NCBI GenBank assembly: GCA_012729055.1 | Contig: JAAYDW010000017.1 | Coordinates: 1-41,430 of the forward strand | Direction of reading: 5' to 3' | DNA: 41,430 nt | Origin: Deltaproteobacteria bacterium | GTDB lineage: Bacteria > Desulfobacterota > Syntrophia > Syntrophales > Smithellaceae | Shown here: in pieces, positions 26,231-34,888 of the stretch | Position numbering within the stretch: the stretch's first letter is position 1 | How the letters are laid out: each line of letters opens with the position of its first letter | Position numbers and translations under genes: made by a program | Notes under the pieces: generated by a model | Told to the model about the DNA's origin: nothing | The model's database searches: none | What the model saw: the letters and a program-made list of their open reading frames with translations, nothing else

Positions 26231-27322
26231 TTGGTTACTTTAATTTCATTTATCATTTTACTGGGCATCCTGATTTTCGTGCATGAACTGGGGCACTTCC
26301 TGGCTGCCCGTATCGGCGGCGTGGGGGTCTTGAAATTTTCCCTGGGATTCGGACCGAAGATTTTCGGCAAAAAAATCGGAGAAACGGAATATGTCGTTTC
26401 CTGGATTCCTCTGGGCGGTTTTGTCAAGCTGTTGGGAGAATCCGGAACGGAAGAATTGCCGCCGGAAGATGAAAAACGGTCTTTTTTCAAACAGCCGACC
26501 TGGAAGCGCCTGCTCATTGTTCTGGCCGGCCCCGTGTTCAATTTTCTCCTGGCGATCGTCATTTTCTTCATCGTTTACATGTATGGGCTTCCCAATCTTG
26601 TTCCCGTTGTGGGCCAGATGTCCAAGGATTCGGCCGCAGCGGAGGCCGGCATTGTCGCCGGAGATCAGATCGTCTCGCTCAATGATCGAAAGATCACCTA
26701 CTGGGATGAAATCAAGCCGGTGATTGTCGAATCCCGGGGCGCCTCGGTCAAAGTTGTTGTGGTCCGGGGTGCGGAAGAAAAGGTGTTTACCGTCACGCCG
26801 AAATTATCCAAAGCCAAAACGATCTTCGGCGAAGAGGAAGAGGCTTATCTGATCGGAATTGCGCCGGCGGGCAAGACGGTCATTGAAAGAAAAAATCCGT
26901 TTTCAGCCATGATGTCCTCGGTTGACAAAACCTGGGAAATCAGCAAACTCACGGTGATCTCCGTCGTCAAAATGATTGAAGGGGTCATTTCACCGCGAAC
27001 GCTGGGCGGCCCCATTTTCATCGCCCAGGTGGCGGGCAACCAGGTCAGGGAAGGGATCATCCCCTTTATTTTATTTATGGCCGTGCTCTCCATCAATCTG
27101 GGGGTCATCAATTTGTTTCCCATTCCCGTGCTGGACGGAGGGCACATCTTCTTTTATCTGATCGAAATGGTGACCCGCCGCGAAGTTCCGATGAAAATCA
27201 GGGAAATTTCCCAGCAGATCGGATTTGTGGTGCTCCTGATGCTGATGCTTTTCGTTATCATGATCGATATTGAGCGGCTCAATATCAAACCCATAAACGA
27301 TGTTTTGAAATTTTTTAAGTAA
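26231..27322 (+). CDS. rseP: RIP metalloprotease RseP (site-2 protease)
   Basis: RseP cuts membrane proteins such as anti-sigma factors and leftover signal peptides within the inner membrane. The zinc motif HELGH is at residues 18-22 in the first helix, and the third ligand segment [12 protein letters not shown] is in the C-terminal part. One PDZ domain is visible (about residues 118-190), as in the shorter RseP forms; E. coli has two. The 363-residue protein starts at a TTG with AAAGGA eight bases upstream. The last helices lie near 325-350. Confidence 0.94.
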   Translation: MVTLISFIILLGILIFVHELGHFLAARIGGVGVLKFSLGFGPKIFGKKIGETEYVVSWIPLGGFVKLLGESGTEELPPEDEKRSFFKQPTWKRLLIVLAGPVFNFLLAIVIFFIVYMYGLPNLVPVVGQMSKDSAAAEAGIVAGDQIVSLNDRKITYWDEIKPVIVESRGASVKVVVVRGAEEKVFTVTPKLSKAKTIFGEEEEAYLIGIAPAGKTVIERKNPFSAMMSSVDKTWEISKLTVISVVKMIEGVISPRTLGGPIFIAQVAGNQVREGIIPFILFMAVLSINLGVINLFPIPVLDGGHIFFYLIEMVTRREVPMKIREISQQIGFVVLLMLMLFVIMIDIERLNIKPINDVLKFFK

Positions 27323-27323
27323 T

Positions 27324-28016
27324 ATGCTGATTCTTGCTTTTGACATCTCCTCGAAAACCGCCGCGGTGTCCCTGTTGCGGGACGATGCGGTGCTCTGCGA
27401 CGCCGTGATCGACAACGGTCTGAACGCCTCGGAAGTGCTGCTGCCGGCCGTTGACGACGCCTGCCGGGTTGCCGGTGTTGCGCCGGGGGACATTGACTTG
27501 TTCGCCTGCACGCTCGGGCCGGGTTCCTTTACGGGGCTGCGCATCGGACTGAGCACGCTCAAGGGATTCATGCTGGCGACGGGCAAGCCGGCCGCGGGCG
27601 TATCCTCGCTTGCCGCGCTGGCTCTCAATGTGCAGGAAACCGGAAAAGTAATCGGCGCCATGGTGGATGCCGGCCGCGGACAGGTCTATCTGGCCTACTA
27701 TCGTTACGGAAGCGACGGCCTCTTACGGCAGCTGGCGCCGGAACGGGCGATCGCTCCCGGTGACATCGCGGATGTCTGCGAAGAAGGGGTGATTTATGTC
27801 GGCTGTGGAGCGGTCAAATACGCAGACGCGCTTCAGGCCCGTCGGATAGGGAGAGACACCATTGCCCCCGAGGAGAAGCAGTTTATCTGTGCATCATCCG
27901 TGGGACGCCTGGCGCTTCTGAAATATCGCAGCGGCGATCTTTTGGACTTAATCAAGGCCGTTCCTGTTTACCTTCGTTCCGCGGACGCCGTGCAGAAAAA
28001 AAAGCCGCTGCTCTAA
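27324..28016 (+). CDS. tsaB: tRNA threonylcarbamoyladenosine synthesis protein TsaB
   Basis: TsaB is the non-catalytic partner of TsaD in making t6A37 on tRNAs that read ANN codons. It has the ASKHA fold: [16 protein letters not shown] at the N terminus and [17 protein letters not shown] near residues 70-86, a strong family signature. Length is 230 residues. The ATG starts two bases after the rseP stop with no ribosome site, so translation probably depends on coupling. It is last in the uppS cluster. Confidence 0.94.
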   Translation: MLILAFDISSKTAAVSLLRDDAVLCDAVIDNGLNASEVLLPAVDDACRVAGVAPGDIDLFACTLGPGSFTGLRIGLSTLKGFMLATGKPAAGVSSLAALALNVQETGKVIGAMVDAGRGQVYLAYYRYGSDGLLRQLAPERAIAPGDIADVCEEGVIYVGCGAVKYADALQARRIGRDTIAPEEKQFICASSVGRLALLKYRSGDLLDLIKAVPVYLRSADAVQKKKPLL

Positions 28017-28062
28017 CGACCTTGCGCGCCGGCTTTTCCCGTCAAACAGTGCAATGCCGTCA

Positions 28063-28093
28063 CCGGAGACGCCTCCGGCCGACGGCCGGATTT
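28063..28093 (+). terminator. Overlapping hairpins after tsaB (possible terminator)
   Basis: TCCGGCC (28074-28080) pairs with GGCCGGA (28084-28090) around GAC, followed by TTTCTC. A second hairpin, CCGGAG (28063-28068) with CTCCGG (28073-28078), shares bases with it. The T run is short. It lies in the 112-base gap between convergent genes, where a terminator is expected. Confidence 0.45.
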
Positions 28094-28128
28094 CTCGAAA
28101 TTCCATCCGGCGACGACTTCAAATGATG

Positions 28129-28527
28129 TCACAGGGCAATTCTTTTAAGAATGTGGTCTTTGATTTCGTTCCAGATCAGCACGGGATCCGCCTGAGGTGA
28201 AAGGGTCAGCTGCGGATTTTTTTTGAGAATTTGAGCGGCCCAGAATCCGGCCGATTTGTTGGCGCTTTCGCGGTTGAAGGATTTTACCTGTTTCAAGATA
28301 TCCCGGGGAACGGCCAGTTGAATTCGATGTCCGCCGACGACAATCTCATCATCACTTTCGGCGCAGAACGAGGACGCAGCGCCATCCGGGCCGGGAACTG
28401 CCGGGGTTTGGCGCGCGCTGTCCGGCGGGGCCCCAGCGGCCGCTGCCGCGGAAATGTCCGTTTCGCTTTGCAGGGGCGGAGAATCCAGACCTTCCGACGT
28501 CGGCTTTATGAACTGGTTGTTGCTCAT
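28129..28527 (-). CDS. Hypothetical protein, 132 residues
   Basis: I do not recognise this protein. It is predicted soluble, with no membrane helix or signal peptide. Residues 1-60 are rich in Ala, Pro, Ser and acids and look disordered. Residues 60-132 look folded: EIVVGGHRIQLAVPRDIL, then FNRESANKSAGFWAAQIL, then a helical end DPVLIWNEIKDHILKRIAL. AGGA lies eight bases before the ATG and a promoter-like pair lies upstream on the same strand, which support a real gene. A longer plus-strand frame (28231-28911) overlaps it but also covers the Crp-family gene, so it is taken as a shadow. Confidence 0.6.
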   Translation of the reverse strand: MSNNQFIKPTSEGLDSPPLQSETDISAAAAAGAPPDSARQTPAVPGPDGAASSFCAESDDEIVVGGHRIQLAVPRDILKQVKSFNRESANKSAGFWAAQILKKNPQLTLSPQADPVLIWNEIKDHILKRIAL

Positions 28528-28615
28528 GTTCGGGTTCCTGTGTGTTGGTCTTATCCGGATCGAGGGACTCGAATGGGTGCTATCTTACCCCAAGAAAAAA
28601 TAAAAATACAGTCCC

Positions 28616-28644
28616 AAAATAATGACGGACCGGCCGCAGCTCAA
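28616..28644 (-). promoter_or_regulatory. Probable promoter of the 132-residue protein gene
   Basis: On the minus strand TTGAGC (28644-28639), 17 bases, TATTTT (28621-28616). Start would be near 28609, about 80 bases before the ATG. The 179-base gap 28528-28706 holds nothing else clear. Confidence 0.4.
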
Positions 28645-28706
28645 AAACGTGAAAGAGGGAATATTTACTTTTGGCGCCCGGCTGGAATCGTCCGGTCGGG
28701 CAAAAT

Positions 28707-29405
28707 TCACGAAAGAGACTTTTTGCTGAAAAAAGACGGCGTAAGCAGAATGTATTTGCGGTCAATCATTTCAATTTCACCGGCCTTTGCCATCGCGCTG
28801 AGAATCCGGCTGGCTGTTTCTCGCGAAACGGCGGCGAAGTTCGCCAGGTCCTGGTGCGTGAGCTTGGTGCTGATGAGGACGCCGCTTTTTGTCCGCGTTC
28901 CGAATTTCTGACTGAAAATTTTCAGGGCTGCGCGGACTTTGTCTCCGGCTTCCGTACATCCCAGGACGTTCAGGACGGTCCAGGCATCGCGCAGGCGGGA
29001 GCACAAAAGCGAAATCAGCTCATGCATGCTTTTTTCGTTGGTAAGAATGTACCGGGTGAAATTTTCCCGTTTAATGAAACCGATCGCACAGGAATCCATC
29101 GCCACGACCGTTGCCGGAGACGTCTTGCCGTCCAGAATGGCCATTTCGCCGAAGTAGTCATATTTTTTGTGGATGGACAGCAACAGCTCTTTTCCTTCTT
29201 TGTTGTGGCGGATGACCTTGACTCGGCCTTCGATCACAAAGAAAAAATAATCCGGTTGTTCATTTTCCAGGAGAATGGTCTGGTTTTTGGAAAAGGACCT
29301 GACCGTGACGATGGATTCGATTTCCGATAACTCGTCCGCCGGAAGGCAGGCCAGAAAGGGGATGCCGCTGCAAATTTTAGAAAAAACGTCCGTGTTAAAT
29401 TTCAT
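28707..29405 (-). CDS. Crp/Fnr-family transcriptional regulator
   Basis: The 232-residue protein has an N-terminal cyclic-nucleotide-type beta-roll (about 15-120), a long dimerisation helix (about 125-150) and a C-terminal winged helix-turn-helix with LTHQDLANFAAVSRETASRIL (182-202), typical of DNA-binding Crp/Fnr proteins. The phosphate-binding cassette reads FGEMAILDGKTSPATVV (85-101): the Arg-Ser that contacts cAMP in Crp is Ser-Pro here, so classical cAMP binding is doubtful. Cysteines at 12, 20, 106, 135 and 150 do not match the FNR cluster spacing. AGGA precedes the ATG. Ligand and targets are unknown. It is divergent from the cyclotransferase gene. Confidence 0.9.
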   Translation of the reverse strand: MKFNTDVFSKICSGIPFLACLPADELSEIESIVTVRSFSKNQTILLENEQPDYFFFVIEGRVKVIRHNKEGKELLLSIHKKYDYFGEMAILDGKTSPATVVAMDSCAIGFIKRENFTRYILTNEKSMHELISLLCSRLRDAWTVLNVLGCTEAGDKVRAALKIFSQKFGTRTKSGVLISTKLTHQDLANFAAVSRETASRILSAMAKAGEIEMIDRKYILLTPSFFSKKSLS

Positions 29406-29423
29406 GGTATTTTCCTACTGTAA

Positions 29424-29452
29424 AATTTAAAAGATAGCAAACACTTTATGAA
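29424..29452 (-). promoter_or_regulatory. Weak promoter candidate for the Crp-family gene
   Basis: Minus-strand TTCATA (29452-29447), 17 bases, TAAATT (29429-29424), each four of six matches, about 20 bases before the gene. It lies in an A/T-rich divergent region (29406-29528). Confidence 0.25.
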
Positions 29453-29528
29453 GGAGTTTATCCGGTGTATAGAAATGTTTGAATCGGCAAAAGAGAGGGA
29501 GGGTTTCGTGGAAGCCGGGAAGAATCGG

Positions 29529-30380
29529 ATGAAGAAAACTCGTCGGGTCGGGCGGATATTGCGGGTCGTCCTTGGGTTTGCACTGGCCGGACTGCTTCTG
29601 TCCGGGGCGGTTCAGGCGCATGACGCGCCGGAGGGCAGCTTCGGGTTCTCGCATCTTCGGACAACCCGGGTGCCAATCGCATCGGTTGAGGTCGTCCGGA
29701 CCTATCCGCATGATCCCGGCGCTTTTACCCAAGGGTTGTTTTTTCACCGCGGATTTTTTTTTGAATCTACGGGACTCGCAGGCCGATCTTCGCTTACACG
29801 CCGGGATGTCGCAACCGGAAAAATTCTGGATTCGGTTTCCCTGGCCGGAGAATATTTCGGTGAAGGGCTGGTTTTGTTTCAAGACAGGATTTACCAGCTC
29901 ACGTGGCAAAACGAAACCGTTTTCATCTACGACGCCCGGACGTTTTGCCTTCTCCGGAAATTGCGCTATTCCGGGGAAGGGTGGGGACTGACGACGGACG
30001 GTAGGCGCCTGCTGATGAGCAATGGGACATCCACCCTCACGTTTCGGGATCCCGGGTCGTTTAAAATCCTCCGGAAAATCCACGCGCAGGACGGAGAAAC
30101 TCCGGTGGACCGTCTCAATGAACTGGAGTTTGTCCGGGGGGAAATCTGGGCGAATGTCTTTACCACGGACCTGATTGTGCGGATTTCACCGAAAGACGGC
30201 CGGGTGAAGGGCTGGATCGATTTGTCCGTCCTGCGCTCGTATCTGCCCGCGCATGCTTCCGTCGATGTTCTGAACGGCATCGCCTGGGACGCCGGAAGCG
30301 GCCGCCTTTTCGTCACGGGAAAGTACTGGCCGTACGTTTTTGAAATCCGTCTGTCCGGGGCGTCCGGACGTCGGCCTTAA
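29529..30380 (+). CDS. Secreted glutaminyl-peptide cyclotransferase (plant-type beta-propeller)
   Basis: Glutamine cyclotransferases of this type turn N-terminal Gln of peptides into pyroglutamate. Family segments include TYPHDPGAFTQGLFF, FFESTGLAGRSS, EYFGEGL, YQLTWQ, LLMSNGTSTLTFRDP, LNELEFVRGEIWANV and NGIAWDAGSGRLFVTGKYWP. ATG 29529 is chosen because GGGAAGA lies five bases upstream and it gives a clean Sec signal peptide: MKKTRRVGR, a hydrophobic stretch, then AVQA before HDAPEG. An ATG at 29448 would add 27 residues before the signal. The mature protein of about 253 residues should be periplasmic or exported. Its neighbours give no clue to the substrate. Confidence 0.85.
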   Translation: MKKTRRVGRILRVVLGFALAGLLLSGAVQAHDAPEGSFGFSHLRTTRVPIASVEVVRTYPHDPGAFTQGLFFHRGFFFESTGLAGRSSLTRRDVATGKILDSVSLAGEYFGEGLVLFQDRIYQLTWQNETVFIYDARTFCLLRKLRYSGEGWGLTTDGRRLLMSNGTSTLTFRDPGSFKILRKIHAQDGETPVDRLNELEFVRGEIWANVFTTDLIVRISPKDGRVKGWIDLSVLRSYLPAHASVDVLNGIAWDAGSGRLFVTGKYWPYVFEIRLSGASGRRP

Positions 30381-30385
30381 TTCAC

Positions 30386-30414
30386 TTGACCACCCAAGGC
30401 TTTTGCATTATAAG
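30386..30414 (+). promoter_or_regulatory. Sigma70 promoter of adk
   Basis: TTGACC (30386-30391), 17 bases, TATAAG (30409-30414): five of six matches in each box. Start is predicted near 30421, about 42 bases before the adk ATG. Confidence 0.8.
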
Positions 30415-30462
30415 CCCCGCAGCTCGAAAACATTCACCATTTTTTAGTTTTGGGAGGAAGAC

Positions 30463-31110
30463 ATGAGAATCATATTACTGGGAGCGCCCGGCGCGGGCAA
30501 GGGCACGGTGGCCAAACTGCTTGCGGAAGTCGACGGGTCGGTGCAGATTTCAACGGGCGATATCCTGCGCTCCGCCGTGAAAGAGGGCGCCACTCTGGGC
30601 AGAAAAGCCAAGGAATACATGGACCGGGGCGACCTGGTGCCGGATGCGCTGATTATGGATATTATGGAAGCCAGGCTTCAGGAACCGGATTGCCGGAAGG
30701 GATTCATTCTGGACGGTTTCCCGCGGACCATTCCACAGGCCGAGGAACTCAAAAAACTTCTCGCCAGACTGGGGATCCGTCTGGACTTTGTGGTGAATCT
30801 GGATGTGCCGCGCGACGTCATCCTCGACCGCCTGACCACGCGCCGTACCTGCTGCAATCCGGCCTGCCAGGCCATTTACAACGTGAAAAGCAACCCTCCC
30901 AACGAAGACGGCACCTGCACCCTGTGTCACCACGAGACCATTCAGAGAGACGATGAGACGGAAGAAGCGATCAACAACCGTCTGGAAACCTATACTTCGA
31001 AGACCGCTCCGCTCATCGGCTACTATGAAAAGGAAGGCCTGCTGAAAACATTCCTGTCGCTCAGCTCAAAAGACACGGTGGCCGATATTAAAAAGGCTTT
31101 GGAAGCCTAA
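30463..31110 (+). CDS. adk: Adenylate kinase (long form with cysteine LID)
   Basis: Adk interconverts ATP and AMP with two ADP. P-loop GAPGAGKGT (residues 7-15), AMP-binding QISTGDILR and GFILDGFPRT, and the LID domain with four cysteines in the zinc pattern (RRTCCNPAC then CTLC) are present. The LID also has the extra insert of long-form enzymes. Length is 215. GGGAGGAAG precedes the ATG. Only 13 bases separate it from the helicase gene, so they may share the promoter at 30386. Confidence 0.97.
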   Translation: MRIILLGAPGAGKGTVAKLLAEVDGSVQISTGDILRSAVKEGATLGRKAKEYMDRGDLVPDALIMDIMEARLQEPDCRKGFILDGFPRTIPQAEELKKLLARLGIRLDFVVNLDVPRDVILDRLTTRRTCCNPACQAIYNVKSNPPNEDGTCTLCHHETIQRDDETEEAINNRLETYTSKTAPLIGYYEKEGLLKTFLSLSSKDTVADIKKALEA

Positions 31111-31123
31111 GCGTCTGGCATCC

Positions 31124-33091
31124 ATGATTGACTATGAAAAAGAGCTGAATCCGGAACAGTACCGCGTTGTCACGGAAAAGGGCGGGCCGCTTCTTGTTCT
31201 TGCGGGGGCGGGAAGCGGCAAAACGCGGACGCTGACCTACCGTGTCGCCTATCTGCTCGACGCCGGGGTGCGGGCGGAAAATATCCTGCTTGCGACCTTT
31301 ACCAACAAGGCCGCCCATTCCATGCTCAGACGCGTCGAAAGCCTCGTAGAAACCTACACCGGCAAAATGATGGGCGGCACGTTTCATTCCATCGCCCACC
31401 GTTTTCTGCGCAGCTACGCCTTTCGTCTGGGCTACGCGCCCGGTTTTTCCATCCTGGACAGCGAGGACGCCCGCCAGCTCATTGCCCATGCAATGGCCGA
31501 GATGAAAATCGATACCAAGCTCGGCAAATTCCCCAAAAACACCATTGTCGCCGAAATTCTCGGTCTGACGGTGAACACGCAAACGTCGCTTGAGGACGTG
31601 CTTATCAACCGGTATCCTTTCTTCCTGCATCTGAGCGCGGAAATCGCACAGATTGCCTGCCTCTACGATCAGAAGAAGAAAGCGCTCAATGTCATGGATT
31701 TCGACGATCTCCTGGCCAACTGCCGCCGGCTCTTGCAGGAGCATCCGGATGTTCTGGAGACGCTGGCCGGCCGCTTTCATCATGTTCTCGTCGACGAATA
31801 TCAGGACACGAACCTCATTCAAGCGGACATCGTGGACCTCCTGGCCTCGGGGCACCGCAACCTGACGGTGGTGGGCGACGATTCGCAAAGCATCTATTCC
31901 TTCCGCGGCGCCAATTTCGAAAACATCATCGATTTTCCCAAGCGCTACCCGGACTGCCGGATCTTCAAACTGGAAACCAACTACCGCAGCACGCCGGAAA
32001 TCCTGCACCTGGCGAACCTGAGCATCAACAATAATGAAAATCAGTTTCCCAAGGCCCTCAAGGCCGTTCGTCCCGAAGGCATGCGGCCGGTCATCCTCAC
32101 GGCGCAAAACGTTCTCAAGCAAGCCGACTTTGTCGCGCAGCGGGTGGTCGAATTGTTCCGCAGCGGCGTGCCGTATTCCGAAATCGCCGTGCTTTACCGG
32201 GCGCATTACCATTCCATGGAAGTGCAGATGGAGTTTGTGAGGCGCGACATTCCTTTTGAAATCCGTTCCGGCATTCGGTTTTTCGAGCAGGCCCACATCA
32301 AGGATGTGACGTCCTACATGCGTGTACTCGTCAACGGCCGCGACGAACTGGCCTGGCGCAGGCTGTTAATGATGTATCCGAAAATCGGCAAGGCCACCTT
32401 TGAGAAAATCTGGCGCTGGCTGGGCCGGCAGGATTCTCCGGTGGAAGCGCTTCTCGCGGAGGAATTTCTGCGGACGGTTCCGAAGACGGCCGTAGACGGC
32501 CTGGCAAAGTGCCGGCGGACGTTTCTGGCCCTTACGGCGCTCGACGTTCCCGACAGGATACCGGAAAAAATCATCGCAACGCTGCTTGACCAGGGAAATT
32601 ACCGCGCGTATCTTCAGGATACGTATTCCGAAGCGTCCGCCCGCGAAGAAGACCTGATCCAACTTGGCAACTTTTCGGCCAGGTTCGCAACGATGGAGGA
32701 GTTCCTAAACGAACTGGCCCTGCTCACCAACATGTCCCGGGAAGAGGAACTGGATGAGCGCTGTGAAGACAAGGTGATTCTGAGCACCATCCACCAGGCC
32801 AAGGGGCTTGAGTGGTCGTACGTTTTTCTGATCTGGTGCGCCGACGGGATGATTCCCCTGAACCGGGCGCTCAAAGAGCCGTCAGGAGAGGAGGAGGAAC
32901 GCCGGCTGTTTTACGTGGCCGTCACCCGCGCCAAGGATCAGCTCTACCTCAGTTATCCGGTGCTGGATTACTCCCGCGCCTCCGGGACTTTCTCCCTCAG
33001 CCCGTCGCGCTTCATCAGCGAAATTGCGCCCGGATCCCCGAAAGACAAACAGCGTCCGTTCGAGCAGTGGACGCTGTTTGACAATGATTGA
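31124..33091 (+). CDS. UvrD/PcrA-family ATP-dependent DNA helicase
   Basis: Superfamily 1A 3'-5' helicases act in repair and in removing proteins from DNA. The 655-residue protein has motif Ia/I LNPEQYRVV and AGAGSGKT (about 27-34), motif II VDEYQDTN, motif III GDDSQSIYSFRGA, motif IV ETNYRS, motif V ILSTIHQAKGLEW and motif VI FYVAVTRAKDQLYL. It is slightly shorter than UvrD, PcrA or Rep (about 670-740) and lacks an obvious extended C-terminal tail. The ATG has no good ribosome site. Which of UvrD, PcrA or Rep it equals cannot be decided here. Confidence 0.93.
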   Translation: MIDYEKELNPEQYRVVTEKGGPLLVLAGAGSGKTRTLTYRVAYLLDAGVRAENILLATFTNKAAHSMLRRVESLVETYTGKMMGGTFHSIAHRFLRSYAFRLGYAPGFSILDSEDARQLIAHAMAEMKIDTKLGKFPKNTIVAEILGLTVNTQTSLEDVLINRYPFFLHLSAEIAQIACLYDQKKKALNVMDFDDLLANCRRLLQEHPDVLETLAGRFHHVLVDEYQDTNLIQADIVDLLASGHRNLTVVGDDSQSIYSFRGANFENIIDFPKRYPDCRIFKLETNYRSTPEILHLANLSINNNENQFPKALKAVRPEGMRPVILTAQNVLKQADFVAQRVVELFRSGVPYSEIAVLYRAHYHSMEVQMEFVRRDIPFEIRSGIRFFEQAHIKDVTSYMRVLVNGRDELAWRRLLMMYPKIGKATFEKIWRWLGRQDSPVEALLAEEFLRTVPKTAVDGLAKCRRTFLALTALDVPDRIPEKIIATLLDQGNYRAYLQDTYSEASAREEDLIQLGNFSARFATMEEFLNELALLTNMSREEELDERCEDKVILSTIHQAKGLEWSYVFLIWCADGMIPLNRALKEPSGEEEERRLFYVAVTRAKDQLYLSYPVLDYSRASGTFSLSPSRFISEIAPGSPKDKQRPFEQWTLFDND

Positions 33092-33108
33092 TTTCCTTCT
33101 TTTTCCGA

Positions 33109-34881
33109 TCAGACGATCTTAAGAGAAAGTTCCATGAGCTGTTCGATGCTCACCCGGGACGGCGCGTCGGACATCAGACAGGCTGCCTTTTGTGTTTTCG
33201 GGAAGGCGATCACATCGCGGATCGATTCCGCACGCGTCATGATCATGGTGAGCCGGTCCAGGCCGAATGCCAGACCGCCGTGGGGCGGCGCGCCGTATTC
33301 GAGGGCGTCAAGAAGAAATCCGAATTTGCCTTTGGCGTCTTCCTCGCTCAATCCGAGCGCGCTGAAGACCCGGGCCTGAATGTCCTGGCGGTGGATACGG
33401 ATGCTTCCTCCGCCGATTTCCGAACCGTTCAGCACCAGGTCGTAGGCGCGGGCCCTCACTTTTCCCGGATCGGTCGTCATGAGAGGAATGTCTTCCAGGA
33501 ACGGCGACGTGAAAGGATGGTGGGTGGAAACATAGCGCTTTTCCGTTTCCGAATACTCCATGAGCGGGAACTCCGTAATCCAGGTGAAAGCCAGGGCGTC
33601 CGGATCGATCAGGTTCAGCCTTTTTCCCAGATGCAGGCGCAGGTTCCCCAGAGCGTCGTGGACCACTTTCGGCATGTCCGCCACGAAAAAGAGAACGTCT
33701 CCTTCCCGGGCGTTCATGGTGTGGCCGATGGCGGCCGCTTCTTCAGGCTTCAGAAACTTGAAGATGGGGGACGTCCAGTCCGCGGCGTTGACTTTCGCCC
33801 AGGCGAGCCCCTTGGCGCCGTATACCGCAACGACGTCGGCCAGGCCGTCGAGATCCTTGCGCGAGAGCGCGGCGGCGGAATCGGCTTTGATCGCTTTAAC
33901 GACGCCGCCGGCGGCCGCGACTTCGGCAAACAGCTTGAAACCGGAATTTTTCACAATCGGAGTGAGGTCCACGATTTCCATGCCGAAACGGATGTCGGGA
34001 TTGTCCTTGCCGTAGCGGTTGATTGCGTCGGCGTATTTGAGCCGCGGGAAGGGCAGGGGAAGATCCCTGTTCAGACAGGCTTTGAAGATTGCTTTCATCA
34101 ATCCTTCCATCATCTGCATGATGTCTTCTTCCGTGATGAAGGACATTTCCACGTCGATCTGCGTGAATTCGGGCTGCCGGTCGGCGCGCAAATCTTCATC
34201 GCGGAAGCATTTCGCGATCTGGAAATAGCGGTCGAAGCCGGAAACCATGAGCAGTTGCTTGAAGATCTGCGGCGACTGCGGCAGGGCGTAGAAGGCGCCC
34301 TTGCTGATCCGGCTGGGAACCAGGTAGTCGCGCGCGCCTTCCGGCGTGCTTTTGCCCAGAAACGGCGTTTCCACTTCAATAAAGCCGTTATCGTTGAAGT
34401 ACTGCCGCGTGGCGATCGCCAGCTTGCTGCGCAGGATCAGATTTTTCTGAACGGCCGGGCGGCGCAGATCCAGATAACGGTATTTCAGCCGCACGTTTTC
34501 CGAAATGTCTTCCTCGTCGAAGGAGAAGGGCGGCGTTTTCGATTCGTTTAAGATTTCCAGTTTGGAAATGACCACCTCCACCTGGCCCGTGGCAAGGTTG
34601 GGATTGTCCATGCCTTCCGGACGCCGGCGCACTTTGCCTTTTACCGCCAGAACGTATTCGTTGCGGATCTTATGCGCCTCGCCGTGGACGGACTCCCCGG
34701 CTTCGGGATTGAAAACGATCTGGACGATGCCTTCCCGGTCGCGCAAATCGACGAAGATCACGCCGCCGTGATCGCGCCGGCGCTGCGCCCAGCCGAATAA
34801 AATCACTTCCCGCCCGTCATCGGACACGCTGACCTGTCCGCAGTAATGCGTTCTTTTTTCTGTCGAAATAAACTGGCTCAC
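33109..34881 (-). CDS. aspS: Aspartyl-tRNA synthetase
   Basis: This class II synthetase charges tRNA-Asp. The 590 residues have the N-terminal OB-fold anticodon domain (about 1-110, with [11 protein letters not shown] and FVDLRDREG), motif 2 region [21 protein letters not shown], the bacterial GAD insert (about 290-410) and motif 3 [12 protein letters not shown] near 530. The start is a GTG with GAGAGG upstream, seven bases after the hisS stop. Whether it is tRNA-Asp-specific or also charges tRNA-Asn cannot be decided; no gatCAB or asnS is in the window. It converges with the helicase gene across 17 bases with no visible terminator. Confidence 0.97.
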   Translation of the reverse strand: MSQFISTEKRTHYCGQVSVSDDGREVILFGWAQRRRDHGGVIFVDLRDREGIVQIVFNPEAGESVHGEAHKIRNEYVLAVKGKVRRRPEGMDNPNLATGQVEVVISKLEILNESKTPPFSFDEEDISENVRLKYRYLDLRRPAVQKNLILRSKLAIATRQYFNDNGFIEVETPFLGKSTPEGARDYLVPSRISKGAFYALPQSPQIFKQLLMVSGFDRYFQIAKCFRDEDLRADRQPEFTQIDVEMSFITEEDIMQMMEGLMKAIFKACLNRDLPLPFPRLKYADAINRYGKDNPDIRFGMEIVDLTPIVKNSGFKLFAEVAAAGGVVKAIKADSAAALSRKDLDGLADVVAVYGAKGLAWAKVNAADWTSPIFKFLKPEEAAAIGHTMNAREGDVLFFVADMPKVVHDALGNLRLHLGKRLNLIDPDALAFTWITEFPLMEYSETEKRYVSTHHPFTSPFLEDIPLMTTDPGKVRARAYDLVLNGSEIGGGSIRIHRQDIQARVFSALGLSEEDAKGKFGFLLDALEYGAPPHGGLAFGLDRLTMIMTRAESIRDVIAFPKTQKAACLMSDAPSRVSIEQLMELSLKIV

Positions 34882-34888
34882 AAATGAA

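Noticed and set aside
28231-28911. Plus-strand open frame (226 codons) over the hypothetical and Crp-family genes
   Set aside because: It overlaps the HTH-coding end of a clear Crp-family gene in antisense and shows no family features.
29427-30083. Minus-strand open frame (218 codons) opposite the cyclotransferase gene
   Set aside because: The plus-strand frame has a signal peptide and family motifs; the minus frame has neither.
30353-30369. Terminator at the end of the cyclotransferase gene (GTCCGG/CCGGAC)
   Set aside because: The hairpin lies inside the coding end and has no T run after it.
33088-34551. Long plus-strand open frame (487 codons) opposite aspS
   Set aside because: It is antisense to the conserved aspS catalytic core and has arginine- and phenylalanine-rich shadow composition.
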